This document shows, piece by piece, positions 19,622 to 28,078 of a DNA stretch of 64,000 bases. Numbering within the stretch: position 1 is the stretch's first letter; every line of letters begins with the position of its first letter. Origin of the DNA: Streptomyces sp. 71268. GTDB lineage: Bacteria; Actinomycetota; Actinomycetes; Streptomycetales; Streptomycetaceae. The notes under the pieces are model-generated. The model saw only the letters and a program-made list of their open reading frames with translations. It made no database searches and had not been told where the DNA came from. The position numbers were made by a program, and so were the translations under genes. The DNA lies in contig NZ_CP114200.1 of NCBI RefSeq assembly GCF_029392895.1, forward strand, positions 8,004,501 through 8,068,500, written 5' to 3'.

Positions 19622-20110
19622 TCAGGTGGCGGTGGCGCTGAGCCGGGCGTAGTAGCGGCGGACGCGGTCGGCGGACGCCGGCGGCGTGGCGGCGATGAGG
19701 TCGGCGAGCGACTGGGCAGCCAGCTCGCGCCGCCAGGCCAGTTCGGCCCGGCGCATGGCGGTGGCGATGCCGCAGGGCTGGGCGAACTCGCCCGGCTCGG
19801 CGTCCGCGCCGGCGCCGTGCTGGCGGATCTCCGTACAGCGGAACGGGTCCTCGGGCCCCTCGATGGCCACCACCACGTCCATCAGCGTGATCCGCTCGGG
19901 CGCCCGGGCGAGCCGGAAGCCGCCCCGGACGCCGGGGGACGAGCTGAGGATGCCGGCCCGCACCAGGGCCTGCAGGCGCTTGTTCAGGTACGGCGGCGGG
20001 AGGTCGAACACCGCGGCCAGCTTGGCTGTTGGCACCGGCTCGGCGTCCCCGAGCCACGCCAGCGCCAGACAGCAGTGCAGTCCCCACTCCACGCCCTTGG
20101 CCAGTTGCAT
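19622..20110 (-). CDS. Rrf2-family transcriptional regulator
   Basis: 162 residues. The winged helix (about 1-65) has the Rrf2 signature PTAKLAAVFDLPPPYLNKRLQALVRAGIL and SSPGVRGGFRLAR. Many family members sense iron-sulfur status, nitric oxide or cysteine through a three-cysteine cluster site. Here that region shows only two cysteines (FRC and QPC, 22 residues apart), so a classic cluster is uncertain. GCAT and ATGC (20107-20110 and 20118-20121) form a small inverted repeat over the start codon that could be an autoregulatory site. It is transcribed alone. Confidence 0.88.
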   Translation of the reverse strand: MQLAKGVEWGLHCCLALAWLGDAEPVPTAKLAAVFDLPPPYLNKRLQALVRAGILSSSPGVRGGFRLARAPERITLMDVVVAIEGPEDPFRCTEIRQHGAGADAEPGEFAQPCGIATAMRRAELAWRRELAAQSLADLIAATPPASADRVRRYYARLSATAT

Positions 20111-20214
20111 TTTCGAGATGCTACACGTCCAGGTTTACTCGGAGTGGCCCCTGAGCCGTGGCGGCGTCGGGGCGTCAGGGTGCGTGCCGCGCCGGCGCGC
20201 GCTCGGTGCGCGGG

Positions 20215-20964
20215 TCAGTCGTACGGGAGCTTCCGCGCGCCCGGCGTATGGCCGAGGGTCCGCCGGAAGACGTCGATGAAGGCGCTCGCGGAGGCCCACC
20301 CGCACCGGTGCGCCACCGCCGTCACCGGCATGCCGTCCGCGAGCAGCAACAGCGCGCGGTGCAGACGGAGTTGGGTGCGCCACTGCGGGAAGGTCATGCC
20401 CATCTCCGCGCGGAAGAGCCGGGCCAGCGTGCGATCGCTCGCCCCCACCGCGGCTCCCAGCGCGGTCAGCGTGCGGCCGTCGGACGGGTCGTCGGCCAGC
20501 AGCGCGCACACCGCGGCCAGCCGGGGGTCGCGCGCCGTCGGCAGGTGGATGGGGCGCCGTGGCGAGTGCCGGAGCTGGTCGAGCAGGACGCGCAGCAGGC
20601 GCCGCCGCTCCGGGCTCGCGTCGGCCGGGTCGCGCGTGTACTCCAGGATCAGCTCGCGCAGCAGCGGCCCGACGGCGATCACGGCGGGCCGGTCGAGGCG
20701 CAGCGGGTTCACCGTGGCGGGCAGCCCCACCGTGTGCAGGCCGGTCTCGCCCCAGGCGCGGGGCTCGTGGACGGTGCCGGCCGGCACCCACAGCGCGCTG
20801 GTCGCCGGGGCGACCCAACTGCCCGCGTCGGTCGTCACGGACAGCACGCCGCGCCCCGCGTAGATGATCTGGTGGTCGTCGTGGTGGTGTGCCCCGACCC
20901 CGAACCCGGGTGGGAGCCTGCGCACGGCGGTGGAGGCGCGGGGCGTGTGGCGGATCTCCGACAT
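20215..20964 (-). CDS. AraC-family regulator
   Basis: 249 residues. An N-terminal cupin sensor (VGAHHHDDHQIIYAGRGVLSV) is followed by a C-terminal double helix-turn-helix (about 155-245; VGASDRTLARLFRAEMGMTFPQWR, then VTAVAHRCGWASASAFIDVFRRTLGHTPGA). It is divergent from an Fsr-like efflux pump 53 bases away and is the obvious candidate to control it. The minus strand has TAAAAT ending 8 bases before the ATG (plus 20973-20978), so the mRNA is probably leaderless. Confidence 0.9.
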   Translation of the reverse strand: MSEIRHTPRASTAVRRLPPGFGVGAHHHDDHQIIYAGRGVLSVTTDAGSWVAPATSALWVPAGTVHEPRAWGETGLHTVGLPATVNPLRLDRPAVIAVGPLLRELILEYTRDPADASPERRRLLRVLLDQLRHSPRRPIHLPTARDPRLAAVCALLADDPSDGRTLTALGAAVGASDRTLARLFRAEMGMTFPQWRTQLRLHRALLLLADGMPVTAVAHRCGWASASAFIDVFRRTLGHTPGARKLPYD

Positions 20965-21017
20965 TGGTTGGCATTTTATCGGAAGCAGGCCACCTTTTGC
21001 CCGCCGATGATCGATTC
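20965..21017. promoter_or_regulatory. shared promoter region, AraC regulator and MFS pump
   Basis: Only 53 bases separate the two divergent starts. TAAAAT (minus strand, plus 20973-20978) is a good -10 for the AraC gene. GATGAT (21006-21011), 6 bases before ATG 21018, is a possible -10 for the pump. Both imply leaderless mRNAs and leave about 27 bases for an operator. Confidence 0.5.
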
Positions 21018-22217
21018 ATGACACGTCTCCCGCGCACCGGCCGACGCCCGTCGGCCATTGGTCTGCTTGCCGTGGCGCACGCCTGCAACGACGTCTACCA
21101 GGGCGCCGTGCTCGCCCTGGTGCCCTTCCTGGTGGCCGAGCGCCACTACGGGTACGTGGGGGTCTCGGGCATCGTGCTGGCCGCCACGCTGCTGTCCTCC
21201 GTGGTCCAGCCCGCCTTCGGGGCCCTGACCGACCGCAGGCCCATGCCGTGGCTGATCCCGGGCGGCATCGCGGCGGCCGGGCTGGGCATCGCCCTGTCCG
21301 GGCTCACCGACGTGTACGCGCTGACCTGGATCGCCGTCGCGCTCTCCGGCCTCGGCGTGGCCGCGTACCACCCCGAGGCCGCCCGGATGGCGCGCTCGGT
21401 GACGGCGGGCAGCCACATCGGCATGAGCTGGTTCTCGCTCGGCGGCAATATCGGCTGGGCGCTCGCCCCCGTCCTCGTGACACCGGTACTGGCCGTCGGC
21501 GGGCTTTCGGCCACGCCGCTGCTGATCGTGCCCGCCGCCGTCGGCGTCGCCCTGGTGCTGTGGACCCGTGGCCGGGCCGGCTGGGACGGCGCCGGCCCCG
21601 GCGCGGCCAAGGAGCGGGCGGGCGAGGACGACTGGCCGCTGTTCCTGCGCCTTTCGGCGGTCGTGGTCTGCCGGTCGATCGCGTACGTGGGGCTGAGCGC
21701 GTTCATCTCGCTGTACGTGCGCCACCACCTGGACGCCGGGGACACGGCCGGCGCGGCGGCCCTGTTCATCCTCTTCGGCGGTGGCGCGATCGGCACCCTG
21801 CTCGGCGGCCGGCTGGCCGCGCGCTGGGGCCGGGTGCGGACGCTGCGCGTCGCGTACGCGGTGTCCGTCCCGTCCGTGGCGGGCATTCCCTTCGCGCCCG
21901 GGCCGCTGGTGTACGTCTTCGTCGCGGCGACCGCCGTCGCGCTCTACGTGCCCTTCTCGCTGCACGTCACGCTGGGCCAGGACTATCTCCCGCGCCGGGT
22001 CGGCACCGCGAGCGGCGTCACCCTCGGGCTCGCCGTGAGCATCGGCGGCATTGCCAGCCCGCTGGTCGGCGCCCTGGCCGAGGCCACCTCGCTGCGCTGG
22101 GCGCTGGCTTCGCTGGTGTCGATGCCCATCGCCTGTTGGGTCCTGTCGTACACGCTCACCGAACCGGCGGCCATGGAGAGCCGGTCGACCGAGCCGAAGG
22201 CGCGCGTCGCGGAGTGA
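21018..22217 (+). CDS. MFS efflux transporter, fosmidomycin-resistance (Fsr)-like
   Basis: 399 residues with about 12 hydrophobic segments. The start [21 protein letters not shown] and the [10 protein letters not shown] loop are hallmarks of the Fsr branch of the major facilitator superfamily, proton-driven exporters of fosmidomycin and other small compounds. Its actual substrate is unknown. No Shine-Dalgarno sequence precedes ATG 21018; a -10-like GATGAT 6 bases upstream suggests a leaderless message. The divergent AraC regulator probably senses the exported compound. Confidence 0.88.
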   Translation: MTRLPRTGRRPSAIGLLAVAHACNDVYQGAVLALVPFLVAERHYGYVGVSGIVLAATLLSSVVQPAFGALTDRRPMPWLIPGGIAAAGLGIALSGLTDVYALTWIAVALSGLGVAAYHPEAARMARSVTAGSHIGMSWFSLGGNIGWALAPVLVTPVLAVGGLSATPLLIVPAAVGVALVLWTRGRAGWDGAGPGAAKERAGEDDWPLFLRLSAVVVCRSIAYVGLSAFISLYVRHHLDAGDTAGAAALFILFGGGAIGTLLGGRLAARWGRVRTLRVAYAVSVPSVAGIPFAPGPLVYVFVAATAVALYVPFSLHVTLGQDYLPRRVGTASGVTLGLAVSIGGIASPLVGALAEATSLRWALASLVSMPIACWVLSYTLTEPAAMESRSTEPKARVAE

Positions 22218-22488
22218 GCCCGCCCCGTTGACCGCCGTCTGTCCGCTGTCGGCCGTCGCCGACGGATGGCCGCTCGCGGGAGGGCGTACGGCCGTGTCAC
22301 CTCATGCCGGCACTTGTCCGTGTGTGCCGCCTATGCGGTCCATTACATCGCGCTATCGACAAGTGACATGCTCCACGCGCGCGGAATTCTCCCCGAGACT
22401 CAGGGCCACAACTGAGCTGTATCCGGAGCGCTTTCACCGCTATCCGAGCGGTTGGTCGGCGCTTCGGGTCGGAAATGGAGTACCCCCC

Positions 22489-23166
22489 ATGCAACGCTCC
22501 AGGATATTTCTGACGGCTTCGCTCGGCCTTGGTCTGGCCACCGCGGTCGCCACCCTGCCGGCCACCGCATCGGCCTCGCCCGCGAAGGCGGAGTCCCAGG
22601 TCAGCACCGCCGCGAGCATCGCGGCCTACGAGGGTTCGGGCGAGGACCGGGCGGCCACGAAGGCGTTCTTCGAGGCCGTCATGAAGTCGGCCAAGGCCAA
22701 GCAGGCCAAGACCGGCGCGGCCGCCGTCACCGTGACGTACAGCGCGAGACGAGCACCCACCTTCGCCTCCCAGATCGCCCGCAGCACCCAGATCTGGAAC
22801 AGCTCCGTGCAGAACGTGCAGTTGCGCGAGGGCTCGAGCAGCTACGACTTCGAGTACCGCGAGGGCAACGACCCGCGCGGCTCGTACGCCAGCACCAACG
22901 GCCACGGTCGCGGTTACATCTTCCTCGACTACCGGCAGAACCAGCAGTACGACTCGACCCGCGTCACCTCGCACGAGACCGGCCACGTGCTCGGCCTGCC
23001 GGACCGCTACTCGGGTCCGTGCAGCGAGCTGATGTCCGGTGGCGGCCCCGGCCCCTCGTGCCGGAACCCCAACCCGAACGCGCAGGAGTCGGCCCGCGTC
23101 AACCAGTTGTGGGCCAACGGCCTCACGGCCTTCGACAAGGGCTCGTTCCTCAAGGCGGCGCGCTGA
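22489..23166 (+). CDS. snpA: snapalysin, secreted small neutral metalloprotease (M7)
   Basis: 225 residues, the family's usual precursor size. A Sec signal (1-29, ending ATASA) and a propeptide (about 30-80) precede the mature protease. The zinc motif [11 protein letters not shown] (162-172) supplies His162, His166 and Asp172 as ligands and Glu163 as the catalytic base; the distinctive [16 protein letters not shown] segment with paired cysteines follows. It cleaves secreted proteins near aromatic residues. GGAAATGGAG lies just before ATG 22489. Unlike classic snpA loci there is no adjacent divergent LysR regulator: upstream is the MFS gene in the same direction after 270 bases. Confidence 0.92.
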   Translation: MQRSRIFLTASLGLGLATAVATLPATASASPAKAESQVSTAASIAAYEGSGEDRAATKAFFEAVMKSAKAKQAKTGAAAVTVTYSARRAPTFASQIARSTQIWNSSVQNVQLREGSSSYDFEYREGNDPRGSYASTNGHGRGYIFLDYRQNQQYDSTRVTSHETGHVLGLPDRYSGPCSELMSGGGPGPSCRNPNPNAQESARVNQLWANGLTAFDKGSFLKAAR

Positions 23167-23215
23167 GCCCGTAGCGCCCTGACTGTGGGACGCCCCTGAC
23201 CCGCGTGGCGCGAAG

Positions 23216-23251
23216 CGGTGGCCCGGCTCCGAACCCGGAGTCGGGCCACCG
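23216..23251. terminator. terminator between snapalysin and the metal ATPase
   Basis: 16-base arms 23216-23231 and 23236-23251 (CGGTGGCCCGGCTCCG against CGGAGTCGGGCCACCG, one wobble) with a 4-base loop. The flanking genes converge here. Confidence 0.8.
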
Positions 23252-23301
23252 TCGCGCGCCGCGACCCGCCGCCCGCCGGGCCGCGGGCTCGGCGCGGGGC
23301 G

Positions 23302-25692
23302 TCAGGCCTGCTCCGGGTAGCGCAACAGCCGCAGCGCGTTGGCGACCACGAGCAACGTGGAGCCCTCGTGGACCAGGACCGCGGGCCCGATGCCCAACCC
23401 GAACACGGTGGCCGGCACCAGGAGCGCGACGATGCCGAGGCTCAACAGCAGGTTCTGCCTGATCACCGCGCTGGTGCGCCGGCTGAGGCCGGTGGCCAGC
23501 GGCAACTTGCCCAACCCGTCCGACATCAGGGCGATGTCCGCGCTCTCCAGGGCCACCGCGGATCCGGCCGCGCCCATCGCGATGCCCACCGTCGCGTGGG
23601 CCATCGCCGGGGCGTCGTTGACGCCGTCGCCGACCATGGCGGTGCGGTGCTCGTCGGCGCGCAGCCGCCGCACGGCCGCCACCTTGTCCGCCGGCAGCAG
23701 ATCGCCCCAGGCGTCGTCGAGGCCCACCCGTGCCGCCACCGCGTCGGCCACCCGCTGGTTGTCCCCGGAGATCAGCACGGCACGCCGGATGCCGAGCCCG
23801 CGCAGCCGCGCCACGACGGCCGCCGCCTCGGGGCGCGGGGTGTCCATGACGCCGATGACCCCCAGGTAGCGCGCGCCATGCCGCACGACCATCGTCGTAC
23901 GCCCCGCGGCCTCCAACTCCTCCGCCTTAGCGCGGAGTTCGCCGGGAAGGCGCGGCCCGGCCGGCTCCGTCGGCACCGGGCGCGCCCGCTCGCCCGCGGG
24001 GAAGAACGCCGGGCTGCCGATCGCCACCGGCACGCCGCCCAGGCGCGCGAGGACGCCGCGCCCGGTCACGGCACGCAGGGAGTTGGCGGCCGGCACGGGC
24101 GCGTCGCCGAGCCGGGCGTCGAGGTCGCGGACGATCGCCCGGGCCAGCGGGTGGTCGCTGAGCCGCTCCACGGCCAGCGTCGTGGTGAGCAACTCGCGCT
24201 CCGACACGCCGGGCGCCGGGGCCACGTCCGTCAGGCGCGGGCGGCCCTCGGTGAGGGTGCCCGTCTTGTCGAACGCGACGGCCGTCAGCCTTCCCAACTC
24301 CTCCAACGGCCCGCCCCCCTTGATCAGCACGCCGCTGCGGGCCGCCCGGGCCACGGCGCTGAGCACGGCGGCCGGCGTGGCGATGGCCAGCGCGCAGGGG
24401 CTGGCCGCGACCAGCACGGCCATCGCGCGGTAGAGCGAGGCGGTGAACGGCTCGTCCACCACCAGGCCGGCGCCGAGCAGCGCGAGCACGGTGCCGATCA
24501 CGGCGGGTACGAAGACCCGCTGGAAGCGCGCGGTGAACGCCTGCGTCGGCGATTGCCGGCTCTCCGCGTCCCGCACCATCGCCACCACGCGGGCCAGCGT
24601 GTTGTCCTCGGCCCGGCTGGTGACGGTGACCTCCAGCGCGCCCGCGCCGTTGACGGTGCCGGCGAAGACCCGGCTGTCGGGGGCGACGGCGGCCGGGTCG
24701 CGCAGCGCCGCCAGCGGATCGGCGACGGGCACCTTGTCGGCGGGCAGGCTCTCGCCGGTGACCGCTGCCTGGTCCACGGAGCCCTCGCCGGCGCGGACGA
24801 AGCCGTCGGCCGGCACCCTGGTGTGCGGCCTGACCAGCACCGTGTCACCCGGGGACAGGCGCTCGACGGGCACCTCGGTGACGCGCTCGCCCGAGCGCAA
24901 CAGCGCCGTGGCCGGGGTGAGGTCGGCCAGCGCCTCGATAGAGCGCCGGGCGCGCCCCATCGCGTACTCCTCCAGTGCGTGACCGAGGCTGAACAGGAAC
25001 AGCAAGACCGCGCCCTCGGCCCACCGGCCGATCGCCGCGGCGCCCACGGCGGCCACCAGCATCAGGAAGTCGACCTCGAACCGGCCGGCCCTGATGGTGC
25101 TGACCGCCTCGCGCACCGTGAAGAACCCGCCGAAGGCGTAGGCGGCGAGGTAGCAGGCGAGGAAGGCCGGCTCCGGCGCGTCGGCGGCGAGTCCGAGCAG
25201 CAGCCCGGTCAGGTAGGCCACACCGGACAGGAGCGCGAAGATCAACTCGGCGCGCTCGCCGAACGGGCCGTGGGCGTGGCCGTGCGCGTGTGCGTGTGCC
25301 CGGCCGGCGTCGTGCGCCGGCCCTGGCCCGTGGGGCCCCGTGCGGGCGGGTGTCGCGGGGGCCGCGACCGGGGGGCTGGGGACGGCGATGGGGGCGCGCC
25401 GGCCCGCCGGGGCGCGGTCGCCGTGTGCGCAGCCGGCGCGGGCGCCGACCGTACGCGCCGCCCGGCGCACCTCCTCCGCGCCGAGGGCGGCGGCGTCGAA
25501 GTGCACGCACACCACTCCGGCCGCGCGAGCGCCGCGCGACTCGCGGTGCGCGGAGTCGATGGCCTTGCTCCGCCCGAGTGAGATGACGACGCGCTCGACG
25601 CACGGCTCACAGGGTGCGGGCGGGCCGGGGATTAGATCGGTGATGTCGAGGCGCAGCGTGTCCGCGCCCGCGCAATCTTCCCTCGAAATCAT
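23302..25692 (-). CDS. P1B-type heavy-metal efflux ATPase (Zn/Co/Ni/Cd)
   Basis: 796 residues, inner-membrane metal exporter. The N-terminus has a heavy-metal-associated-like domain with CEPC (28-31) and a His-rich stretch HAHAHGHAH (133-141). The core shows membrane helices, the TGES actuator loop (about 312-315), SPC in the metal-binding helix (431-433), the phosphorylated DKTGTLT (475-481), the SDHP nucleotide motif and GDGVND. The last helix has HEGST (775-779), typical of the P1B-4 (CoaT/CtpD/CzcP) group rather than the Asp of ZntA. Substrate Co2+, Zn2+ or Ni2+ is inferred. It is divergent from an ArsR metal sensor, and the start coincides with a predicted leaderless transcript. Confidence 0.92.
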   Translation of the reverse strand: MISREDCAGADTLRLDITDLIPGPPAPCEPCVERVVISLGRSKAIDSAHRESRGARAAGVVCVHFDAAALGAEEVRRAARTVGARAGCAHGDRAPAGRRAPIAVPSPPVAAPATPARTGPHGPGPAHDAGRAHAHAHGHAHGPFGERAELIFALLSGVAYLTGLLLGLAADAPEPAFLACYLAAYAFGGFFTVREAVSTIRAGRFEVDFLMLVAAVGAAAIGRWAEGAVLLFLFSLGHALEEYAMGRARRSIEALADLTPATALLRSGERVTEVPVERLSPGDTVLVRPHTRVPADGFVRAGEGSVDQAAVTGESLPADKVPVADPLAALRDPAAVAPDSRVFAGTVNGAGALEVTVTSRAEDNTLARVVAMVRDAESRQSPTQAFTARFQRVFVPAVIGTVLALLGAGLVVDEPFTASLYRAMAVLVAASPCALAIATPAAVLSAVARAARSGVLIKGGGPLEELGRLTAVAFDKTGTLTEGRPRLTDVAPAPGVSERELLTTTLAVERLSDHPLARAIVRDLDARLGDAPVPAANSLRAVTGRGVLARLGGVPVAIGSPAFFPAGERARPVPTEPAGPRLPGELRAKAEELEAAGRTTMVVRHGARYLGVIGVMDTPRPEAAAVVARLRGLGIRRAVLISGDNQRVADAVAARVGLDDAWGDLLPADKVAAVRRLRADEHRTAMVGDGVNDAPAMAHATVGIAMGAAGSAVALESADIALMSDGLGKLPLATGLSRRTSAVIRQNLLLSLGIVALLVPATVFGLGIGPAVLVHEGSTLLVVANALRLLRYPEQA

Positions 25693-25698
25693 GAGTTC

Positions 25699-25726
25699 AA
25701 AATATCATGACTTCGTGATGTGTCAC
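25699..25726 (-). promoter_or_regulatory. metal-ATPase promoter with operator palindrome in the spacer
   Basis: On the minus strand GTGACA (plus 25726-25721) and TATTTT (plus 25704-25699) are spaced by 16 bases. The predicted transcript begins at the ATG at 25692 (leaderless). The spacer is almost exactly the imperfect palindrome ATCATGAC / TTCGTGAT (25704-25719). This is a natural binding site for the neighbouring ArsR protein, which would block RNA polymerase until metal binds. Confidence 0.6.
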
Positions 25727-25787
25727 GGATGGATTCGGCCACGATCAGCCCCGGGCCAGTCACATGATTACCGGTACCATTTGCGTT

Positions 25788-26141
25788 ATGGGACGAGGGA
25801 ACGCAGGCGAACTGATCTCTCAGGAGCAGGCTTTCGCCGTGGCCGAAGTCATGCAGGCGCTGGCCTCGCCCGCGCGCGTACAGATCCTGGACCGGCTGCT
25901 GCGGTCCTCCTGCCCGGTCGGTGAACTCGCCGCCGAGGTCGGCATGGAGCAGAACACCGTCTCCAACCACCTGCGCATGCTGCGCCACCTCGGGCTCGTC
26001 GCCGGGCACCGCGAGGGACGCCGGGTCCTGTACTCGCTCCACGACGACCACGTGGCCACGCTCATCGAGCAGGCCCTCACCCACGTCGGGCACCACCGCT
26101 CGGCCGCCGCCGGCGACGCGATGACCCGCCGGGCCGGTTAG
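25788..26141 (+). CDS. ArsR/SmtB-family metal-sensing repressor (NmtR/CzrA-like)
   Basis: 117 residues. The winged helix (about 22-90) includes the recognition segment VGMEQNTVSNHLRMLRHLGLV. The last helix carries Asp86, His88, His99 and His102, spaced exactly like the alpha-5 metal site of CzrA and NmtR, so the protein should sense Zn, Co or Ni and release DNA on binding. The start was chosen at ATG 25788: TACCAT (25775-25780) lies 7 bases upstream as a -10, implying a leaderless mRNA, and the MGRG start resembles NmtR. ATG 25764 is the alternative. It is divergent from the metal ATPase it should control. Confidence 0.9.
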   Translation: MGRGNAGELISQEQAFAVAEVMQALASPARVQILDRLLRSSCPVGELAAEVGMEQNTVSNHLRMLRHLGLVAGHREGRRVLYSLHDDHVATLIEQALTHVGHHRSAAAGDAMTRRAG

Positions 26142-26728
26142 CACCGATCGCCCCACGCCTTTCACCCGCCCCGGCGGCCTCTGCCTCCCCGCTCCCGCCA
26201 GCGCCTCGCTGGCCGCCACCACCGCTGCTCCGTCGCTGGTCACGGTGGGCCGTCACCGCTTGTGCCCGACATCGGCGTGAAATCCGCACAGTCGAGGCCA
26301 CGACGGATAGTTGTCGCCTCGCCGAAAGCGGGCACCTCTGTGGGGGTGGCCCCCGCGTGGGGCCCGGGGCGGCGGGTGAGCCGGGCGCGTCAGCGCGTAC
26401 GACCGGACACGCCGCCAGGCACCGCCCGCACCGCAACGGCGCGCCGTCACCGCCCACCCTCCGGCGACCGGGTCGACGCGGTCGGGTCACCGCGAGTCCG
26501 CACCGCGCACATCCGTAGCTCGACACCGGCACTCCCACGTCGAGGGCGAGCGGCACGAGACGAGGCACCAGGGCACCGGCGCCGCCACCGGACGATCGGC
26601 GCGCACTCCGCTCGGCGTCGGGCCGCCGCGCCCGGCCCCACCGGGCGACCCGGTCGCCTCGCCCGCCGCCCCGCCCCGCACGGGCCCCGGTGCTCCGTAC
26701 CGGCCACGTCAACTCGGGTGAGGTCACC
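26142..26728. other. gene-free stretch before the GDSL hydrolase
   Basis: 587 bases with only GC-driven open frames. The final bases hold GGGTGAGGTCACC directly before an ATG at 26729, a good translation start for the frameshifted 5' end of the next gene. Confidence 0.4.
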
Positions 26729-26934
26729 ATGGTTCTACGGCACGTACGGCAAGACCACGCAGCGCGCACGGCCCCCTCCCGTCGCTCCACCGGCACCCCC
26801 GGCGCGCGGCGCTCCGAGCGCGCGGGGTTCGCCCCCCCCGGGGCGGGATCGGCCGCCTGCTGCCCGGGCGGGGGAGCCCGACGCCGGGCGAGGCAGGTGT
26901 CCGGCCGCGTCCGGCGCGGCGCGCCGCGCTCGCG

Positions 26935-27852
26935 GTGGCCGGCGCGCTGGCCGCCACCTGGGCGCTCACCCTCGCGCCCGGCACCGCGTCGGCGGCGCCC
27001 GACGGGGCGGCCGTGGCGCCGGCCGGCGACCGCGACGCGCGCTACAGCCGGTACGTGGCGCTCGGCGACTCCTACGTCTCCGGGCCGCTCATCCCCCTCA
27101 TGCGCCTTGACCCGCCCGGCTGCTTCCGGTCCACCGCCAACTACCCAGCCCTGCTCGCCCGCGACCTGCGCGTCGCCTCGTTCACGGACATGAGCTGCGG
27201 CGGCGCCGACACCACGCACATGACCCGGCCGCAGTCCGTACCGCTGGGCGGCTCCAACCCGCCGCAACTCGACCCGCTGACCCGACAGACCGACCTGGTC
27301 ACCCTCAGCATCGGCGGCAACGACTTCGGCATCTTCGGCGAACTCACCAGGACCTGCCCCGAACTACGCCCGCAGGACCCCACCGGCAACCCGTGCCAAC
27401 GGCACTACACGGTGGACGGCGTGGACACCCTCGTCGACCACGCGCGCCGGGTCTCGGAACGGGTCTCGACCATCCTGCGGGCCGTGCGCGAGCGCGCCCC
27501 GCGGGCGCACGTGGTGCTCGTCGGCTACCCGCGCATCGCGCCACCGAGCGGTACCTGTCCCACGATCCTGCCGTTCGCCGACGGGGACCTGCGCTGGCTC
27601 GACGCCGTGGAGCGGGCGCTGAACACCTCGATGGCGGACGCCGCCGAGCGGGACGGGGCGGCCCAGTACGTCGACACGTACGCCGCCTCGCTCGGGCACG
27701 ACGCCTGCGCGCCCGGTGACCAGGCGTGGATTCAGGGCAAGGACACCGACCCGCTCGCCGCCGCCTCCTACCACCCGCGCCGCGCCGCCATGGAGGGCGT
27801 GGCGGAGCAGGTGCGACGCGCGCTGGAGGACGGTGCGCGCGCCCGGCGCTGA
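26935..27852 (+). CDS. secreted GDSL/SGNH hydrolase, 5' end probably frameshifted
   Basis: 305 residues from GTG 26935. The SGNH domain starts with ALGDSYVSG, has the block III SIGGNDFG, and ends with the DPLAAASYHP Asp/His box. Four cysteines suggest disulfides and export. Lipase, esterase or arylesterase activity is possible. The GTG has no ribosome binding site and lies inside the hydrophobic signal segment (LAVAGALAATWALTLAPG), leaving no basic N-region. A well-formed start (GTGAGG then ATG 26729) lies upstream in another frame, separated by a C8 run (26832-26839). Correcting one base there would give a normal basic N-terminus ending RRAALAVAGALAAT. The full gene is therefore probably 26729-27852. 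Confidence 0.8.
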   Translation: MAGALAATWALTLAPGTASAAPDGAAVAPAGDRDARYSRYVALGDSYVSGPLIPLMRLDPPGCFRSTANYPALLARDLRVASFTDMSCGGADTTHMTRPQSVPLGGSNPPQLDPLTRQTDLVTLSIGGNDFGIFGELTRTCPELRPQDPTGNPCQRHYTVDGVDTLVDHARRVSERVSTILRAVRERAPRAHVVLVGYPRIAPPSGTCPTILPFADGDLRWLDAVERALNTSMADAAERDGAAQYVDTYAASLGHDACAPGDQAWIQGKDTDPLAAASYHPRRAAMEGVAEQVRRALEDGARARR

Positions 27853-27930
27853 CGGCCGCGACGGAGCACTGGCACGGCTGGTCACGCGCCGACGCGCCGC
27901 CCCGCGCGCCGCCGCCCGACCCACCCGCCG

Positions 27931-27956
27931 TCGCGCGCTCGCGCGCTCGCGCGCGA
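27931..27956 (+). terminator. alternating GC repeat / possible hairpin
   Basis: The unit CGCGCTCG recurs and arms TCGCGCGC (27931-27938) and GCGCGCGA (27949-27956) can pair, 80 bases after the hydrolase stop. It may be a terminator or simply a low-complexity GC tract. Confidence 0.35.
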
Positions 27957-28078
27957 AGCCGAGGGGACAACGAGGGCGGTGGTGGGCAGAGCTGAGGGGA
28001 CATCCGTGGCGCGCCAGTGTGCCGGTCCCGCTCGGCGTGCTGGCCGTGCTCCACGGCCTTGCGACGAGAGGACAGGCA

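Noticed and set aside
27925..27960. Short repeated CGCGCTCG units as a possible CRISPR or satellite array
   Set aside because: The units are contiguous without spacers and cover only about 26 bases. They are better read as a hairpin or a simple GC tract.
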